Assembly: GCA_051208035.1 (NCBI GenBank) | Contig: JBPJFZ010000009.1 | Location: 172,591-236,590 of the forward strand | Length of the DNA: 64,000 nt | Direction of reading: 5' to 3' | Source of the DNA: JACKOB01 sp024234575 | GTDB lineage: Bacteria; Pseudomonadota; Gammaproteobacteria; Pseudomonadales; Oleiphilaceae | Shown here: positions 44,019 through 53,536 of the stretch, piece after piece | Position numbering within the stretch: position 1 is the first letter of the stretch | Layout of the letters: every line of letters starts with the position of its first letter | Position numbers and translations under genes: made by a program | The notes under the pieces: generated by a model | Told to the model about the DNA's origin: nothing | Seen by the model: the letters and a program-made list of their open reading frames with translations, nothing else | Database searches by the model: none

Positions 44019-44435
44019 TTGGGGGTCAATGGTAACCAGGTACGAATCGGAATCAACGCACCAAAAAACATTGAGGTCCATCGCGAAGAGATATACCTCA
44101 GAATTCAGCGCGGTGATGAATATCAACCCTCCGACAACCTTGGCGGTGGTGAAAAAACGGGAAGTATCTCTGACATGGTTTACAGCAAAGGATATGGATT
44201 CATTTATTCACCGGGATTCGATGACAATATCTTTTTCCATGCTTCCAGTGTGGAAGGGAAGTGGGTTAATGCTGAACTTGTTAAATCGGGCAGCGCCTGG
44301 GTTTATCGACAGTATGCAAAGTCTCCCTTACTCTTTGAATTTGAAAAGGATGCGCGAATCAACAAACGTGGCCTATGGGGCCTACCTGAAGCAGGTCGTA
44401 TTCCACCTTGGGAATGGCGTAGGAATAAAAAATGA
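44019..44435 (+). CDS. Chimeric ORF: CsrA fragment, cold-shock fragment and thermonuclease C-terminus
   Basis: 138 residues from a TTG in one open frame that starts upstream with GDDVSVTIL. Part 1 (GVNGNQVRIGINAPKNIEVHREEIYLRIQ) is CsrA lacking its first ~20 residues. Part 2 (GSISDMVYSKGYGFIY and DDNIFFHASSVEG, ~residues 50-80) is the first half of a cold-shock domain with both RNP motifs. Part 3 (VNAELVKSGSAWVYRQYAKSP through RGLWGLPEAGRIPPWEWRR) is the end of a staphylococcal-nuclease-like domain without its catalytic arginines. Each is truncated. A one-base shift near 43993 would attach a plausible CsrA N-terminus. Decay product or new fusion gene: undecided. Confidence 0.68.
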   Translation: MGVNGNQVRIGINAPKNIEVHREEIYLRIQRGDEYQPSDNLGGGEKTGSISDMVYSKGYGFIYSPGFDDNIFFHASSVEGKWVNAELVKSGSAWVYRQYAKSPLLFEFEKDARINKRGLWGLPEAGRIPPWEWRRNKK

Positions 44436-44890
44436 GATACCAGATGATGGACGCTTTTACCAGTGCGCTGATCCCTCAAGCGTTAAATCTTGCAAGTCAG
44501 TTCTGGTGGCTCATTCTATTGCTGATTATTGTTTCCATAACGCGCACAGCCTGGTTCAAAGGCGTATTCGGCGAATGGATCGTGAATTTCATATTACGTA
44601 AAAATTTCGAAGAGCCTGAGTACTCACTATTTAAAGATGTCATGCTGCCAACGGAAGATGGTACTACACAAATAGATCACATCCTTTTGTCTAAGTACGG
44701 CATCTTCATAATCGAAATCAAGAACATGAAAGACTGGATATTTGGCAATGAAACCAGTCCGTATTGGACACAGCAGATATTCAAGAACAAGTTTAGGTTC
44801 CAGAATCCACTTCGCCAGAATTACAAACATACCAAGGGTAAATCTGCAATTACTGGGGTAGATTCCCGCTTATATAAGCTATCCTATTAA
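44432..44890 (+). CDS. NERD-domain protein, 3'-truncated
   Basis: 152 residues. A hydrophobic helix (FWWLILLLIIVSIT) precedes the nuclease-related domain: GEWIVNFIL, TEDGTTQIDHILLSKYGIFIIEIKNMKDWIFG and WTQQIFKNKFRFQNPLRQNYKHTKG. The QIDH and EIKN motifs (D and ExK) are the predicted nuclease core. Family members usually continue for 50-150 residues, often with a topoisomerase-type zinc ribbon; here homology ends at KHTKG and ~15 unrelated residues follow. Start overlaps the previous stop (ATGA). Confidence 0.75.
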   Translation: MRYQMMDAFTSALIPQALNLASQFWWLILLLIIVSITRTAWFKGVFGEWIVNFILRKNFEEPEYSLFKDVMLPTEDGTTQIDHILLSKYGIFIIEIKNMKDWIFGNETSPYWTQQIFKNKFRFQNPLRQNYKHTKGKSAITGVDSRLYKLSY

Positions 44891-45204
44891 TATAAACATA
44901 TAATATTTTTTGCTCAGTTTACGTCTTCTATAGTTCTATTATTTTGATATAAGCCGTAAAGGTGCAGGCGATTTCTAAATACTTTATCTCGTGAGACGAC
45001 TCATGGAATATCGTTCGGGGTCACAACCTCGACAACTGTAAGGAAATACTAAGCAAGTGGAAAAAATTGTACAGAGTTTGGTCGGATATCATTGGCCCTG
45101 GAGAAATGCCAGAAAAATTTGGCGAGGGGATAACTGAATTGTTACTGGATATTGTTGAAAAAGTCATTCTTGCTGAACTTAAACATACGGGTTACATGGA
45201 CTAG
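44891..45204. other. Junction interval with a short gene remnant
   Basis: No complete gene. An open frame without a start codon at 44995-45204 reads SWNIVRGHNLDNCKEILSKW and ends ELKHTGYMD; its GHNL motif and helical character recall HEPN-type proteins, but this is weak. Its stop codon adjoins the att-like repeat at 45205. Confidence 0.4.
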
Positions 45205-45236
45205 CTCATTAACTAACACCGGAAAGTTAATCAGTT
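45205..45236 (+). repeat. att-like direct repeat, left copy
   Basis: 32 bp starting CTCATTAACTAA and ending AAAGTTAATCAGTT. It matches 57956-57987 at 28 of 32 positions and contains the dyad ATTAACT/AGTTAAT, the shape of a tyrosine-recombinase core site. It marks the left edge of the defence island. Confidence 0.62.
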
Positions 45237-45407
45237 TTATTCGTTTTCGAACACTGGCCTAGCGCACTATCGGACATACCCTGCCGCTCGGCAACTATGT
45301 TACTCTTTGCCTCCGATTCAGGCGACCCGCCGAGTCACCGTATCGCGTGCGAGACGGCCTTTCACGATGGGTCAGTCGCTACCCTAAGAAAAAGGAACAA
45401 CGAGTTC

Positions 45408-46928
45408 ATGCCACACAGCCAAATCAACCAGGATGACATCAACAAAGCCGTCTGGAACGCCTGCGACACGTTTCGCGGCGTCATCAGCTCCGATACCTAC
45501 AAAGACTTCATCCTCACCATGCTGTTCCTCAAATACATCTCCGATGTCTACCGGGATGAACACGGCAAATTGGTCGAACAATACGGCGATAACCCTGAAT
45601 TGATTAACGCCATGATGGCCAAGCAGCGTTTTGTATTACCCGAGGGTGCGAGCTTTTGGGATCTATACGAACATCGCCATCAAGCGGGTAATGGTCAACG
45701 CATCGATCAAGCTTTACACGCCATTGAAGAGAATAACGGTGCCAAGCTGAAAAACGTGTTTCAGGACATCAGCTTTAACACCGACAAGTTAGGACCAGAG
45801 AAACAAAAGAACGAATTGCTGCGACATTTGTTAGAAGACTTTGGCAAAAAATTATTAGACTTGCGCCCCAGCCGAGTCGGTAGCCTGGACATTATCGGTA
45901 ACGCCTACGAATACCTGATCAAGCACTTTGCCGCAGGCAGTGGCAAAACCGCGGGCGAATTCTATACCCCGCCTGAGGTTTCGGACTTACTCGCGGCCAT
46001 CCTGGAACCGCAAGAAGGCGATCAAATCTGCGACCCGGCGTGTGGCTCGGGCTCACTGCTCATGAAATGTGGCCGAGCCGTTCGCAACAACTTTAATGGC
46101 TCGAAAAAGTACGCGCTCTTTGGTCAGGAAGCCATTGGCTCTACCTGGGCCTTGGCTAAAATGAATATGTTCCTGCATGGGGAAGACAACCACCGCATTG
46201 AATGGGGCGATACCATTCGTCACCCGGCACTCAAAGATAAAGACGGCACAGGCTTATTGCATTTTGATGTGGTAACCGCCAATCCGCCCTTCAGCTTGGA
46301 TAAATGGGGTCATGATGATGCCAGCAACGACCCCTATGGTCGCTTCCGTCGAGGCATTCCCCCAAAAACCAAAGGCGACTATGCCTTTATCAGCCATATG
46401 ATCGAAACGCTCAAACCGGATACCGGTAGAATGGGCGTGGTGGTCCCCCACGGCGTGTTATTCCGCGCCTCCAGCGAAGGCAAAATACGGCAACAACTGA
46501 TTGAAGAAAATCTGTTGGATACCGTCATTGGCCTGCCTGAAAAACTCTTCTTTGGCACCGGTATACCTGCGGCAATTCTAATCTTTAAAAAACACAAAAC
46601 CGATGAGAATGTATTGTTCATCGATGCCAGCCGGGAATTCAAATCTGGAAAGAATCAAAACCAACTCACCGAAGCCAATATCCAAAGAATTATCGACACC
46701 TATAAAGCCAGAGAATCAGTGGATAAATACGCTTACCTGGCCAGTTTTGAAGAAATTAAAGAAAACGACTTTAACCTCAACATCCCCCGCTATGTCGATA
46801 CCTTTGAAGAAGAGGAAGAAATTGATTTAGAGGCCGTGCGACAAGAGCGCGTGAAGCTGCAAGCCGAGTTCGACCAACTGGAAACAGAAATGGAAGGGTA
46901 TTTAAAGGAGTTGGGTTATGGTGCCTGA
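45408..46928 (+). CDS. hsdM: Type I restriction-modification system, methyltransferase subunit
   Basis: 506 residues from ATG 45408, where homology begins (INQDDINKAVWNACDTFRG); an open frame extends back to 45297 without resemblance to the family. It has the N-terminal helical domain, the AdoMet motif I region CDPACGSGSLLMK (~residue 210) and the catalytic NPPF motif in VVTANPPFSLDKW (~290), characteristic of N6-adenine methylation. The C-terminus is a coiled coil that binds HsdS. It overlaps hsdS by 11 bp. Confidence 0.95.
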   Translation: MPHSQINQDDINKAVWNACDTFRGVISSDTYKDFILTMLFLKYISDVYRDEHGKLVEQYGDNPELINAMMAKQRFVLPEGASFWDLYEHRHQAGNGQRIDQALHAIEENNGAKLKNVFQDISFNTDKLGPEKQKNELLRHLLEDFGKKLLDLRPSRVGSLDIIGNAYEYLIKHFAAGSGKTAGEFYTPPEVSDLLAAILEPQEGDQICDPACGSGSLLMKCGRAVRNNFNGSKKYALFGQEAIGSTWALAKMNMFLHGEDNHRIEWGDTIRHPALKDKDGTGLLHFDVVTANPPFSLDKWGHDDASNDPYGRFRRGIPPKTKGDYAFISHMIETLKPDTGRMGVVVPHGVLFRASSEGKIRQQLIEENLLDTVIGLPEKLFFGTGIPAAILIFKKHKTDENVLFIDASREFKSGKNQNQLTEANIQRIIDTYKARESVDKYAYLASFEEIKENDFNLNIPRYVDTFEEEEEIDLEAVRQERVKLQAEFDQLETEMEGYLKELGYGA

Positions 46929-48102
46929 GGGTTGGAAAAAGGGAGTAATTGAGGATATTGCAAATGTTTCTTCTGGCGGTACTCCGAGTAGAAAAAAGGA
47001 CTCATATTGGAGCGGCAATATACCTTGGGTAACTACAGCGGAAGTCAAATATGGAGTTATTAAAGATACCGAGCAAAAAATAACTGAGGAAGGGCTAAAG
47101 AACTCTTCAGCTAAGTTATTCCCGAAGAACACGATTTTAATGGCAATGTACGGCCAGGGTAAGACTCGTGGCCAGGTTGCGAAATTGGGTATTGAAGCCT
47201 CTACGAACCAAGCGTGTGCAGCACTGTTACTAAAGAGCGGATTTAGTGTTGATTATTATTACCAGTATTTGGTAGGTCAATACGAAAATATTCGCGAACT
47301 GGCGAATAGTGGCGGCCAACAAAATTTAAGTAGCGGAATTATTAAAGGCATACATGTCCCCATCCCCCCCCTCCCAGAACAACAAAAAATAGCCCGCATC
47401 CTCTCCACCTGGGACAAGGCCATTGCCAATACAGAAAAGCGCATCGACAACAGTAAACAGCAGAGAAAAGCCCTGAAGCAACAACTGCTCACGGGGAAAA
47501 AACGCTTTCCTGGGTTTGAGGGGGAGTGGGACGAGGTTGCTCAAGGTGCTGTAGCAAAATTCTACAATGGCAGAGCTTACAAGAAAACAGAATGGGAAGA
47601 GCAAGGCACTCCTGTAATAAGGCTTCAAAATTTAACGGGGCGAGGTGCCGATTTTTACTACTCAAAGCTTGAATTACCTGAGCACCAATATTGTGATAGC
47701 GACGACCTGTTGTATATGTGGTCTGCAACATTTGGCCCTTCGATATGGCGAGGAAATAAGGCAATTTATCATTACCATATCTGGAAGGTCGAATGCGATC
47801 CTAAAATGCTGAATAAGCATTATATGTACTATCTACTCGATTTTGAGACACAAAAGTGGATGAGCCAATCAAATGGCATGGGTCTACTTCATATAACTAA
47901 AACAACCATGGAGAAACAGATAATTGGTCTCCCAGAAATTCTAGAACAACAAAAAATCGCCAAAGTTCTCACTAATGCCGACAGAGAAATCGAACTGCTC
48001 GAACAACAACTGGCCGATCTTAAACAAGAGAAAAAAGCCCTGATGCAGCAGTTATTGACCGGCAAACGTCGGGTCAAAGTCGATGAAGCGGAGGTCGCCT
48101 AA
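46918..48102 (+). CDS. hsdS: Type I restriction-modification system, specificity subunit
   Basis: 394 residues with two target-recognition domains, each followed by the conserved helix: PEQQKIARILSTWDKAIANTEKRI (~residue 160) and EQQKIAKVLTNADREIELLEQQLADLKQEKKALMQQLLTGKRRV at the C-terminus. Each TRD specifies half of a bipartite DNA target. TRD1 begins GWKKGVIEDIANVSSGGTPSRK. The target sequence cannot be read from the protein. Confidence 0.95.
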   Translation: MVPEGWKKGVIEDIANVSSGGTPSRKKDSYWSGNIPWVTTAEVKYGVIKDTEQKITEEGLKNSSAKLFPKNTILMAMYGQGKTRGQVAKLGIEASTNQACAALLLKSGFSVDYYYQYLVGQYENIRELANSGGQQNLSSGIIKGIHVPIPPLPEQQKIARILSTWDKAIANTEKRIDNSKQQRKALKQQLLTGKKRFPGFEGEWDEVAQGAVAKFYNGRAYKKTEWEEQGTPVIRLQNLTGRGADFYYSKLELPEHQYCDSDDLLYMWSATFGPSIWRGNKAIYHYHIWKVECDPKMLNKHYMYYLLDFETQKWMSQSNGMGLLHITKTTMEKQIIGLPEILEQQKIAKVLTNADREIELLEQQLADLKQEKKALMQQLLTGKRRVKVDEAEVA

Positions 48103-48117
48103 GGGCGGGAAGTCACG

Positions 48118-51100
48118 ATGGAATCCAATCTCGCCAACTTTAGAGAAGAGTTCAGTGCCAAGCTACCGGCCTTAACGCTGCTATCGAACCTGGGTTATAC
48201 CTATCTCCCGCCCATGGAATGCGAAGCCCTGCGCGGAAATAACGCCCCTGGCGAGAAATCCACCGGGCAAGTGATGTTATTGCCCATCATGCGAGCGTTT
48301 TTAGCCAAACAAACCTTTCCGTTTGCCGGTAAACAGCACCCGTTATCAGACGCTGCCATCGATAAAATCCTGCACACACTCAACCCTGCGATGAACGAGG
48401 GTTTAAAAGGGGCTAATGAGAAGCTCTATAACGCCTTATTGTATGGAGTGAGCGTCACCGAGTTTGTGGACGGTAAAAAAGCCTCACCCACCATTCAGCT
48501 CATTGACTGGCACACGCTGGCAAATAACCACTTTCATGTCACCGAAGAAATGGTGGTCCAAAACAGCGAAGGCACCGGTAAGCGCATCCCCGATATCGTC
48601 TGTTTTGTGAATGGTTTACCCCTGGCCGTGATCGAAGCCAAGCGCCCGGACTCATCCAAAGAAGGTAAATCCACCTGTCATGAGGCCATCTCCCAACAGT
48701 TGCGCAATCAGGGCCAAGGCGAAATTCCACACCTGTTTGCTTATAGCCAATTATTGCTGGCCGTAAATGGCCATGAAGGTTTATATGCCACCTGCGGCAC
48801 ACCGGAAAAGTTCTGGGCCAAGTGGAAAGAAGAACAGATCATTGAAGCCGAGTTTATTCGTCTGAAAAACCAGCGGCTGGATGAAACCCAACTCAACGCC
48901 CTGTTTAATCATCGGCCTGCCAGTATCCGAGCAGAGTATGATTCCTTAATTGACGGCGGCGCACTGACCGTCACCGATCAGGACCGGTTATTGGTGAGCC
49001 TCATACAACCAGAACGCCTCTTGGAAATGACCCGCCTCTTTACCCTGTTTGATAAGAAGGCCGGTAAAATCGTCGCCCGTTATCAGCAGGTATTCGGTAT
49101 TAAAGCCTTGGTCGACCGTATTACCCAGTTTGACAGCAAAGGTGCCCGAGAAGGCGGCGTGATATGGCACACCACAGGTAGCGGCAAATCTTTCACCATG
49201 GTGTTTTTAGCCAAAGCCCTAATCTGGTTAGAACAACTGGCAAAATGCCGTTTTATTATCGTTACCGACCGGGTGGATCTGGAAGACCAGTTAAGCCGCA
49301 CCTTTGCCACTGGCGGCGTACTCTCTGACCGGGACAAACGCGACGCCATGGCCACCTCTGGCAAACGTCTGGCAGAACAAATCGGTAAAGGCAACGAACG
49401 GGTGATTTTCTCGATCATCAATAAGTTTGGTTCTGCCATTAAACAAAAGGAATGCTTTAACGACAGCCCTGACATTATCGTGTTGGTGGATGAAGGCCAC
49501 CGCAGTCAGAACGGTGAAAACAACATCCGTATGCAGCAAACCCTGCCGAAAGCGGCCTTTATCGCCTTTACCGGCACGCCCTTGTTAAAAGACGATAAAA
49601 CCGAAAACAAGTTTGGCAAGATCATCCATTCCTACACCATGCAGCAAGCGGTAGAAGACAAAACCGTCACACCGCTACTTTATGAAGAACGCATCCCTGA
49701 ACTCAACGTCAATGATGAAGCCATCGATGCCTGGTTTGATCGCATAACCGACAAACTGACCGACGAACAGAAAACCGATTTAAAACGTAAGTTTTCCCAG
49801 AAGGGACAAATCTACCAAACCGAAGGCCGCATTGAACTGATCGCCCACGATATCTCCGATCACTTCCAGAACTTCAAGCAACAGGGTTTGAAAGGCCAAC
49901 TGGCCTGTGACTCCAAAGCCTCGGCCATTCGCTACAAAAATGCTTTGGATAAAATCGGTAAAGTCACTTCCGTCGTCGCCATGTCGCCGCCCGACACGCG
50001 AGAAGGCCATGAAGCCGTCGATCAGGAAAGCAAGGATATCGTGCAGAACTGGTGGAAAGGTAATGTCGCGCAATCATTTGGTGGGGATGAAAAAGCCTAT
50101 ACCAAAGCCATCATTGAAGACTTTAGCCGCGACGATGGCCCCGACATTATGGTCGTGGTCGATAAACTGCTGACCGGGTTTGATGAACCCAAGAACACCG
50201 TGTTGTATATCGACAAACCGCTGAAAGAGCACAGCCTGATTCAAGCCATTGCCCGCGTGAACCGCTTGCACGCCAAGAAGCAATTTGGTTACTTAATCGA
50301 TTATCGCGGCATCCTCAAAGAACTCGATGCCACCATTGAAAAGTATCAAGACCTGGCAGAACGCACCCAGGGCGGCTTTGATATTGAAGATCTGCAAGGC
50401 TTGTATCAGCGAATGGATACGGAATACAAGAAACTACCCGGTTTGTACGTGGATCTATGGGCACTGTTTGGCGATGTGAAGAACAAACAAGACCATGCTG
50501 CACTAAGGCAGGCTCTTGCCCCCAAAGTCAAAGACGTGGAAGGCCAGCTACTCGATACCAATTTGAAAAAACGGGATGATTTTTATAACGCCTTAACCGC
50601 GTTTTCTAACTGCATGAAAGTCGCATTACAGTCGGCCACTTTCTTTGAAGACAAAAGCTTCGACGACAAACGCCAACGCTATAAAGACACACTCAAAATG
50701 TTTGTGAATCTTCGCAAGCAAGTGCGTGAAGATGCGAATGAATCCATTGATTACGATGAATACGCTGAAGACATTCGTGCCTTGTTGGATAAACATATTG
50801 CCGGTATCAAGGTCATTGAGCCAGAAGGCGCATACCTGGTCGGAAATCTAGGTAAAAACATCAAGCCTAACGACATCTCTGATGACGAAGCGCGAAATCA
50901 AACGGACAAGATTACAGGCCGCATTACCAAAATGATCGAACAGGATCTGGCCGATGATCCCTACGCCCAAGCACATTTCTCAAAATTACTGAAAGAGGCC
51001 ATTCAAAAAGCTCAAGAAATGTTTGATGCACCGGTAAAGCAATACATCCTGTTTGCGAACTTTGAACAGGAAGTGAAAGAGCGAAAAATGCCGACAACAC

Positions 51101-51417
51101 CGAGTGTCTTTATTAACGAAGAAGGCAAACTCAACAAACACGCCCAAGCCTACTATGGTCTGTTTGAGTATTTGTTTGGCGCTGACTACCTGCAAGCAAA
51201 TAGCCTAGTAGTTGACACACTGATAGCCCACGCTTTTGCCGTTGATACCATTGTCATTAACGCAGTGGCGGAGTACTCCATTAACCCTGTCGAGATCGAG
51301 AATGCCATTAGTAAGAAGCTTCTACCCATGCTTTTCGCAGACTTGGGGATTGAAAATGCTGAACGTTATATTCAGGAAGTGCTAAAAATTACCCGTCTGG
51401 GCTTATTTCGTCATTGA
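48118..51417 (+). CDS. hsdR: Type I restriction-modification system, restriction/translocase subunit
   Basis: 1099 residues, in the usual range for HsdR. The N-terminal PD-(D/E)xK nuclease is PDIVCFVNGLPLAVIEAKR (~residues 160-178). Two RecA-like motor domains follow: Walker A WHTTGSGKSFTM (~350), DEGH box IIVLVDEGHRSQ (~457), FIAFTGTPLL (motif III ~480) and motif VI QAIARVNRLH (~705). It cleaves unmodified DNA after translocation. It starts 15 bp after hsdS. Confidence 0.96.
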   Translation: MESNLANFREEFSAKLPALTLLSNLGYTYLPPMECEALRGNNAPGEKSTGQVMLLPIMRAFLAKQTFPFAGKQHPLSDAAIDKILHTLNPAMNEGLKGANEKLYNALLYGVSVTEFVDGKKASPTIQLIDWHTLANNHFHVTEEMVVQNSEGTGKRIPDIVCFVNGLPLAVIEAKRPDSSKEGKSTCHEAISQQLRNQGQGEIPHLFAYSQLLLAVNGHEGLYATCGTPEKFWAKWKEEQIIEAEFIRLKNQRLDETQLNALFNHRPASIRAEYDSLIDGGALTVTDQDRLLVSLIQPERLLEMTRLFTLFDKKAGKIVARYQQVFGIKALVDRITQFDSKGAREGGVIWHTTGSGKSFTMVFLAKALIWLEQLAKCRFIIVTDRVDLEDQLSRTFATGGVLSDRDKRDAMATSGKRLAEQIGKGNERVIFSIINKFGSAIKQKECFNDSPDIIVLVDEGHRSQNGENNIRMQQTLPKAAFIAFTGTPLLKDDKTENKFGKIIHSYTMQQAVEDKTVTPLLYEERIPELNVNDEAIDAWFDRITDKLTDEQKTDLKRKFSQKGQIYQTEGRIELIAHDISDHFQNFKQQGLKGQLACDSKASAIRYKNALDKIGKVTSVVAMSPPDTREGHEAVDQESKDIVQNWWKGNVAQSFGGDEKAYTKAIIEDFSRDDGPDIMVVVDKLLTGFDEPKNTVLYIDKPLKEHSLIQAIARVNRLHAKKQFGYLIDYRGILKELDATIEKYQDLAERTQGGFDIEDLQGLYQRMDTEYKKLPGLYVDLWALFGDVKNKQDHAALRQALAPKVKDVEGQLLDTNLKKRDDFYNALTAFSNCMKVALQSATFFEDKSFDDKRQRYKDTLKMFVNLRKQVREDANESIDYDEYAEDIRALLDKHIAGIKVIEPEGAYLVGNLGKNIKPNDISDDEARNQTDKITGRITKMIEQDLADDPYAQAHFSKLLKEAIQKAQEMFDAPVKQYILFANFEQEVKERKMPTTPSVFINEEGKLNKHAQAYYGLFEYLFGADYLQANSLVVDTLIAHAFAVDTIVINAVAEYSINPVEIENAISKKLLPMLFADLGIENAERYIQEVLKITRLGLFRH

Positions 51418-51430
51418 GGAGAGCTCCATA

Positions 51431-52234
51431 ATGCGAAGCCAGTCTGTCGCTGCAAAAATTAGAACCACGACGCAGGAACAAGGGGTGTTGTCGTATGGTG
51501 ATGATCTGATTCATTACGATGTTATCCGCAGAGCCAAGCCCCAGACAGAGAAGCCTTCCACCCAAGCGCGAAAAGTGTTGATAAAGGTCCACCCGGATCA
51601 ACGGGTGGTTGCAACCGTACCGCAAGATGCCACTGACCAGGCGATCCAAACAGCCATGGTTAAACGGGCACGGTGGATCTGGCAAAGTATGCAGGATTTT
51701 GCCGCCCAAAAAACCTATGTACTGCCAAAACAGTACATCAGCGGCGAACCCCAGTTCTATTTGGGCAAACGGTTTGTACTCAAAGTCAGTGCCGATAGCA
51801 GCCAGCCCTCTGACGTGAAACTCAGTCGCGGTAAATTGAATGTCGTCCTTCGCAGGGAAACCGATGACAGGGCAAAGAACGTTAAAGCACTGCTGGATAA
51901 ATGGTACCTCAATCGGGCAAAAGCCATCTATCAGGAACGACTTCATGAAATGCTACCGAAAGCCACCTGGGTCGAAGGCATCCCGTCTTTTCGTATTATG
52001 ACGATGACGAAGCAATGGGGAAGCTGCTCAAAGCAGGGGCAACTGATGCTCAACCCGCATCTAATCAAAGCCTCGAAGGAGTGTATTGATTACGTGATTC
52101 TGCATGAGCTTTGTCATATCGCGGAGCATAATCACAGTGAGAAATTTTGGCGATTGCTGACTCAGGTAATGCCTAATTGGAAGGAAGTTAAGGCCAGGTT
52201 GGATGATATGGCGGAGTTGTATTTGAATGAGTGA
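51431..52234 (+). CDS. YgjP/WLM-type metallopeptidase in the hsd operon
   Basis: 267 residues. The C-terminal half has the zinc-protease motif VILHELCHIAEHNHSEKFW (HExxH ~ residue 222, third ligand downstream) and the MTKQWGSCSKQGQLMLNPHLI motif, together the SprT-like/YgjP (DUF45) family. It starts 14 bp after hsdR and overlaps the next gene by 8 bp, so it is part of the operon. YgjP-type proteases often accompany type I RM loci; a role in controlling HsdR is possible but unproven. Confidence 0.9.
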   Translation: MRSQSVAAKIRTTTQEQGVLSYGDDLIHYDVIRRAKPQTEKPSTQARKVLIKVHPDQRVVATVPQDATDQAIQTAMVKRARWIWQSMQDFAAQKTYVLPKQYISGEPQFYLGKRFVLKVSADSSQPSDVKLSRGKLNVVLRRETDDRAKNVKALLDKWYLNRAKAIYQERLHEMLPKATWVEGIPSFRIMTMTKQWGSCSKQGQLMLNPHLIKASKECIDYVILHELCHIAEHNHSEKFWRLLTQVMPNWKEVKARLDDMAELYLNE

Positions 52235-53375
52235 GAGAGCATTAAAGCAAAATAAATACACTGGTAAACAAGTAATTAGAGCTGGTGAAAAGCTAATCAA
52301 AGCTGAATCGCTCAACGACAAAGAGTTTCATGATGCGTTTGACGTGCTGTCATATTGGCGGTTTAGTCATGAACAGTCTTTAGAAAGTGCTCTACAACTC
52401 CTTCGGTCTACAACCCTGGATATAGATAAAAACGCTATATTTGCTAAGCGATTAAAACGTTATGTTTCGATTGTCGAAAAATTAAAGAGATTTCCAAGCA
52501 TGAAACTAAAAAACATGCAGGATATCGGTGGCGGCAGAGCAATTGTTTCAAATACAAAAAAGCTAACAAAAATAGTCAGAGAATTAAGGAAGAAACCCGC
52601 GTTTAAAAACCAAAATAATAAGGTTCGATTTAAAGACTACATAAAAAAGCCAAAGGATGACGGATATAGGGGGTTTCACCTAGTTGGGCAGTTCCAAAGT
52701 GCTTATGGAATTAGAAATATCGAGTTGCAGATCAGAACTAAGTTACAGCATGATTGGGCTACATCGCTTGAAATTGTCGATTTATTTACCGGTCAGGCGT
52801 TAAAGTCAAACCAAGGACAAAAAAATTGGAGTAGGTTCTTTTTGAGTGTTAGCCAGCAATTTGCCGTTATGGAGGACATACATATATTTGACACATTGTC
52901 TGAAAGACAAAAACTAAGGCTTTACCAAGAAAAACTTAAAGAATATGCAAAAGAAGATGTTTCGTTGCTTGAGTCATGTTTTATTGCAAGGGAGCAGGCA
53001 AAAAAACTAAAAATTGTCCAGAAGCTTAAAGCATATTCTAGCTCATTGAAGATAGTGGATGAAGATCTGGAAGATAAGTTCATTGATGGATATGTCTTGC
53101 TTGAAATTGACCTTGCAAATACCACTGTAATTTCAACAATGATTACTAAAGACAATAACATAATGGCTGAAAGCCTTTACTCTCAAGCTGAGCAGAAGGC
53201 TGCAAATATAGACGACTGGGTAGTGGCACTGGTATCAACTTCCGCTTTAGGAGGAATTAAAGAGGCATACCCCAATTATTTTGCCGATTCTAGTAATTTC
53301 CTAGATCATCTGTATCTTATATTGAATGCTCGTATAGAAGAAAACAAAGGATTTTTTTATCGTCTATTCAACTAG
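52227..53375 (+). CDS. RelA/SpoT-domain protein in the hsd operon
   Basis: 382 residues, AT-rich compared with the hsd genes. The nucleotidyltransferase fold of (p)ppGpp synthetases is visible: MKLKNMQDIGGGRAIVSNTKKL (~residue 90), YIKKPKDDGYRGFHLVGQF (~140, the G-loop-like PKxxGYR segment) and RNIELQIRTKLQHDWATSLEIVDLFTG (~165-190). The C-terminal ~180 residues match nothing I know. Related small alarmone synthetases act as anti-phage toxins (CapRel, toxSAS) that pyrophosphorylate tRNA or make alarmones. Here no separate antitoxin follows; the long C-terminus could serve. Confidence 0.85.
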   Translation: MSERALKQNKYTGKQVIRAGEKLIKAESLNDKEFHDAFDVLSYWRFSHEQSLESALQLLRSTTLDIDKNAIFAKRLKRYVSIVEKLKRFPSMKLKNMQDIGGGRAIVSNTKKLTKIVRELRKKPAFKNQNNKVRFKDYIKKPKDDGYRGFHLVGQFQSAYGIRNIELQIRTKLQHDWATSLEIVDLFTGQALKSNQGQKNWSRFFLSVSQQFAVMEDIHIFDTLSERQKLRLYQEKLKEYAKEDVSLLESCFIAREQAKKLKIVQKLKAYSSSLKIVDEDLEDKFIDGYVLLEIDLANTTVISTMITKDNNIMAESLYSQAEQKAANIDDWVVALVSTSALGGIKEAYPNYFADSSNFLDHLYLILNARIEENKGFFYRLFN

Positions 53376-53439
53376 CACTCTGAACTGTACTGAATCCTTT
53401 GCAGCGTCTTATAGAATACATTTGGCGACTATGTTGTTG

Positions 53440-53535
53440 ATAATTTAACTGAACATACAAAGCGACTTTTGACGCTGCGTAGCGCAGAAAAAGTGCTGCC
53501 AACGGCACCAAACCGTAGAGCCACTTATAGCCGCT
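53440..53535 (-). repeat. Degenerate attC-like remnant downstream of the ATPase gene
   Basis: On the minus strand this shares GCTxCGCAGxGTCAAAAGTCGC-like sequence with the attC at 55004-55108, and AAGTGGCTCTACGG resembles its left arm. The right recombination box (GTTRRRY) is not recognisable, so this is at best a decayed attC. Confidence 0.4.
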
Positions 53536-53536
53536 T

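Noticed and set aside
53376..53536. Complete second attC after the ATPase gene
   Set aside because: Only part of the site is similar to the attC at 55004; no GTTRRRY box was found, so it is listed only as a remnant.
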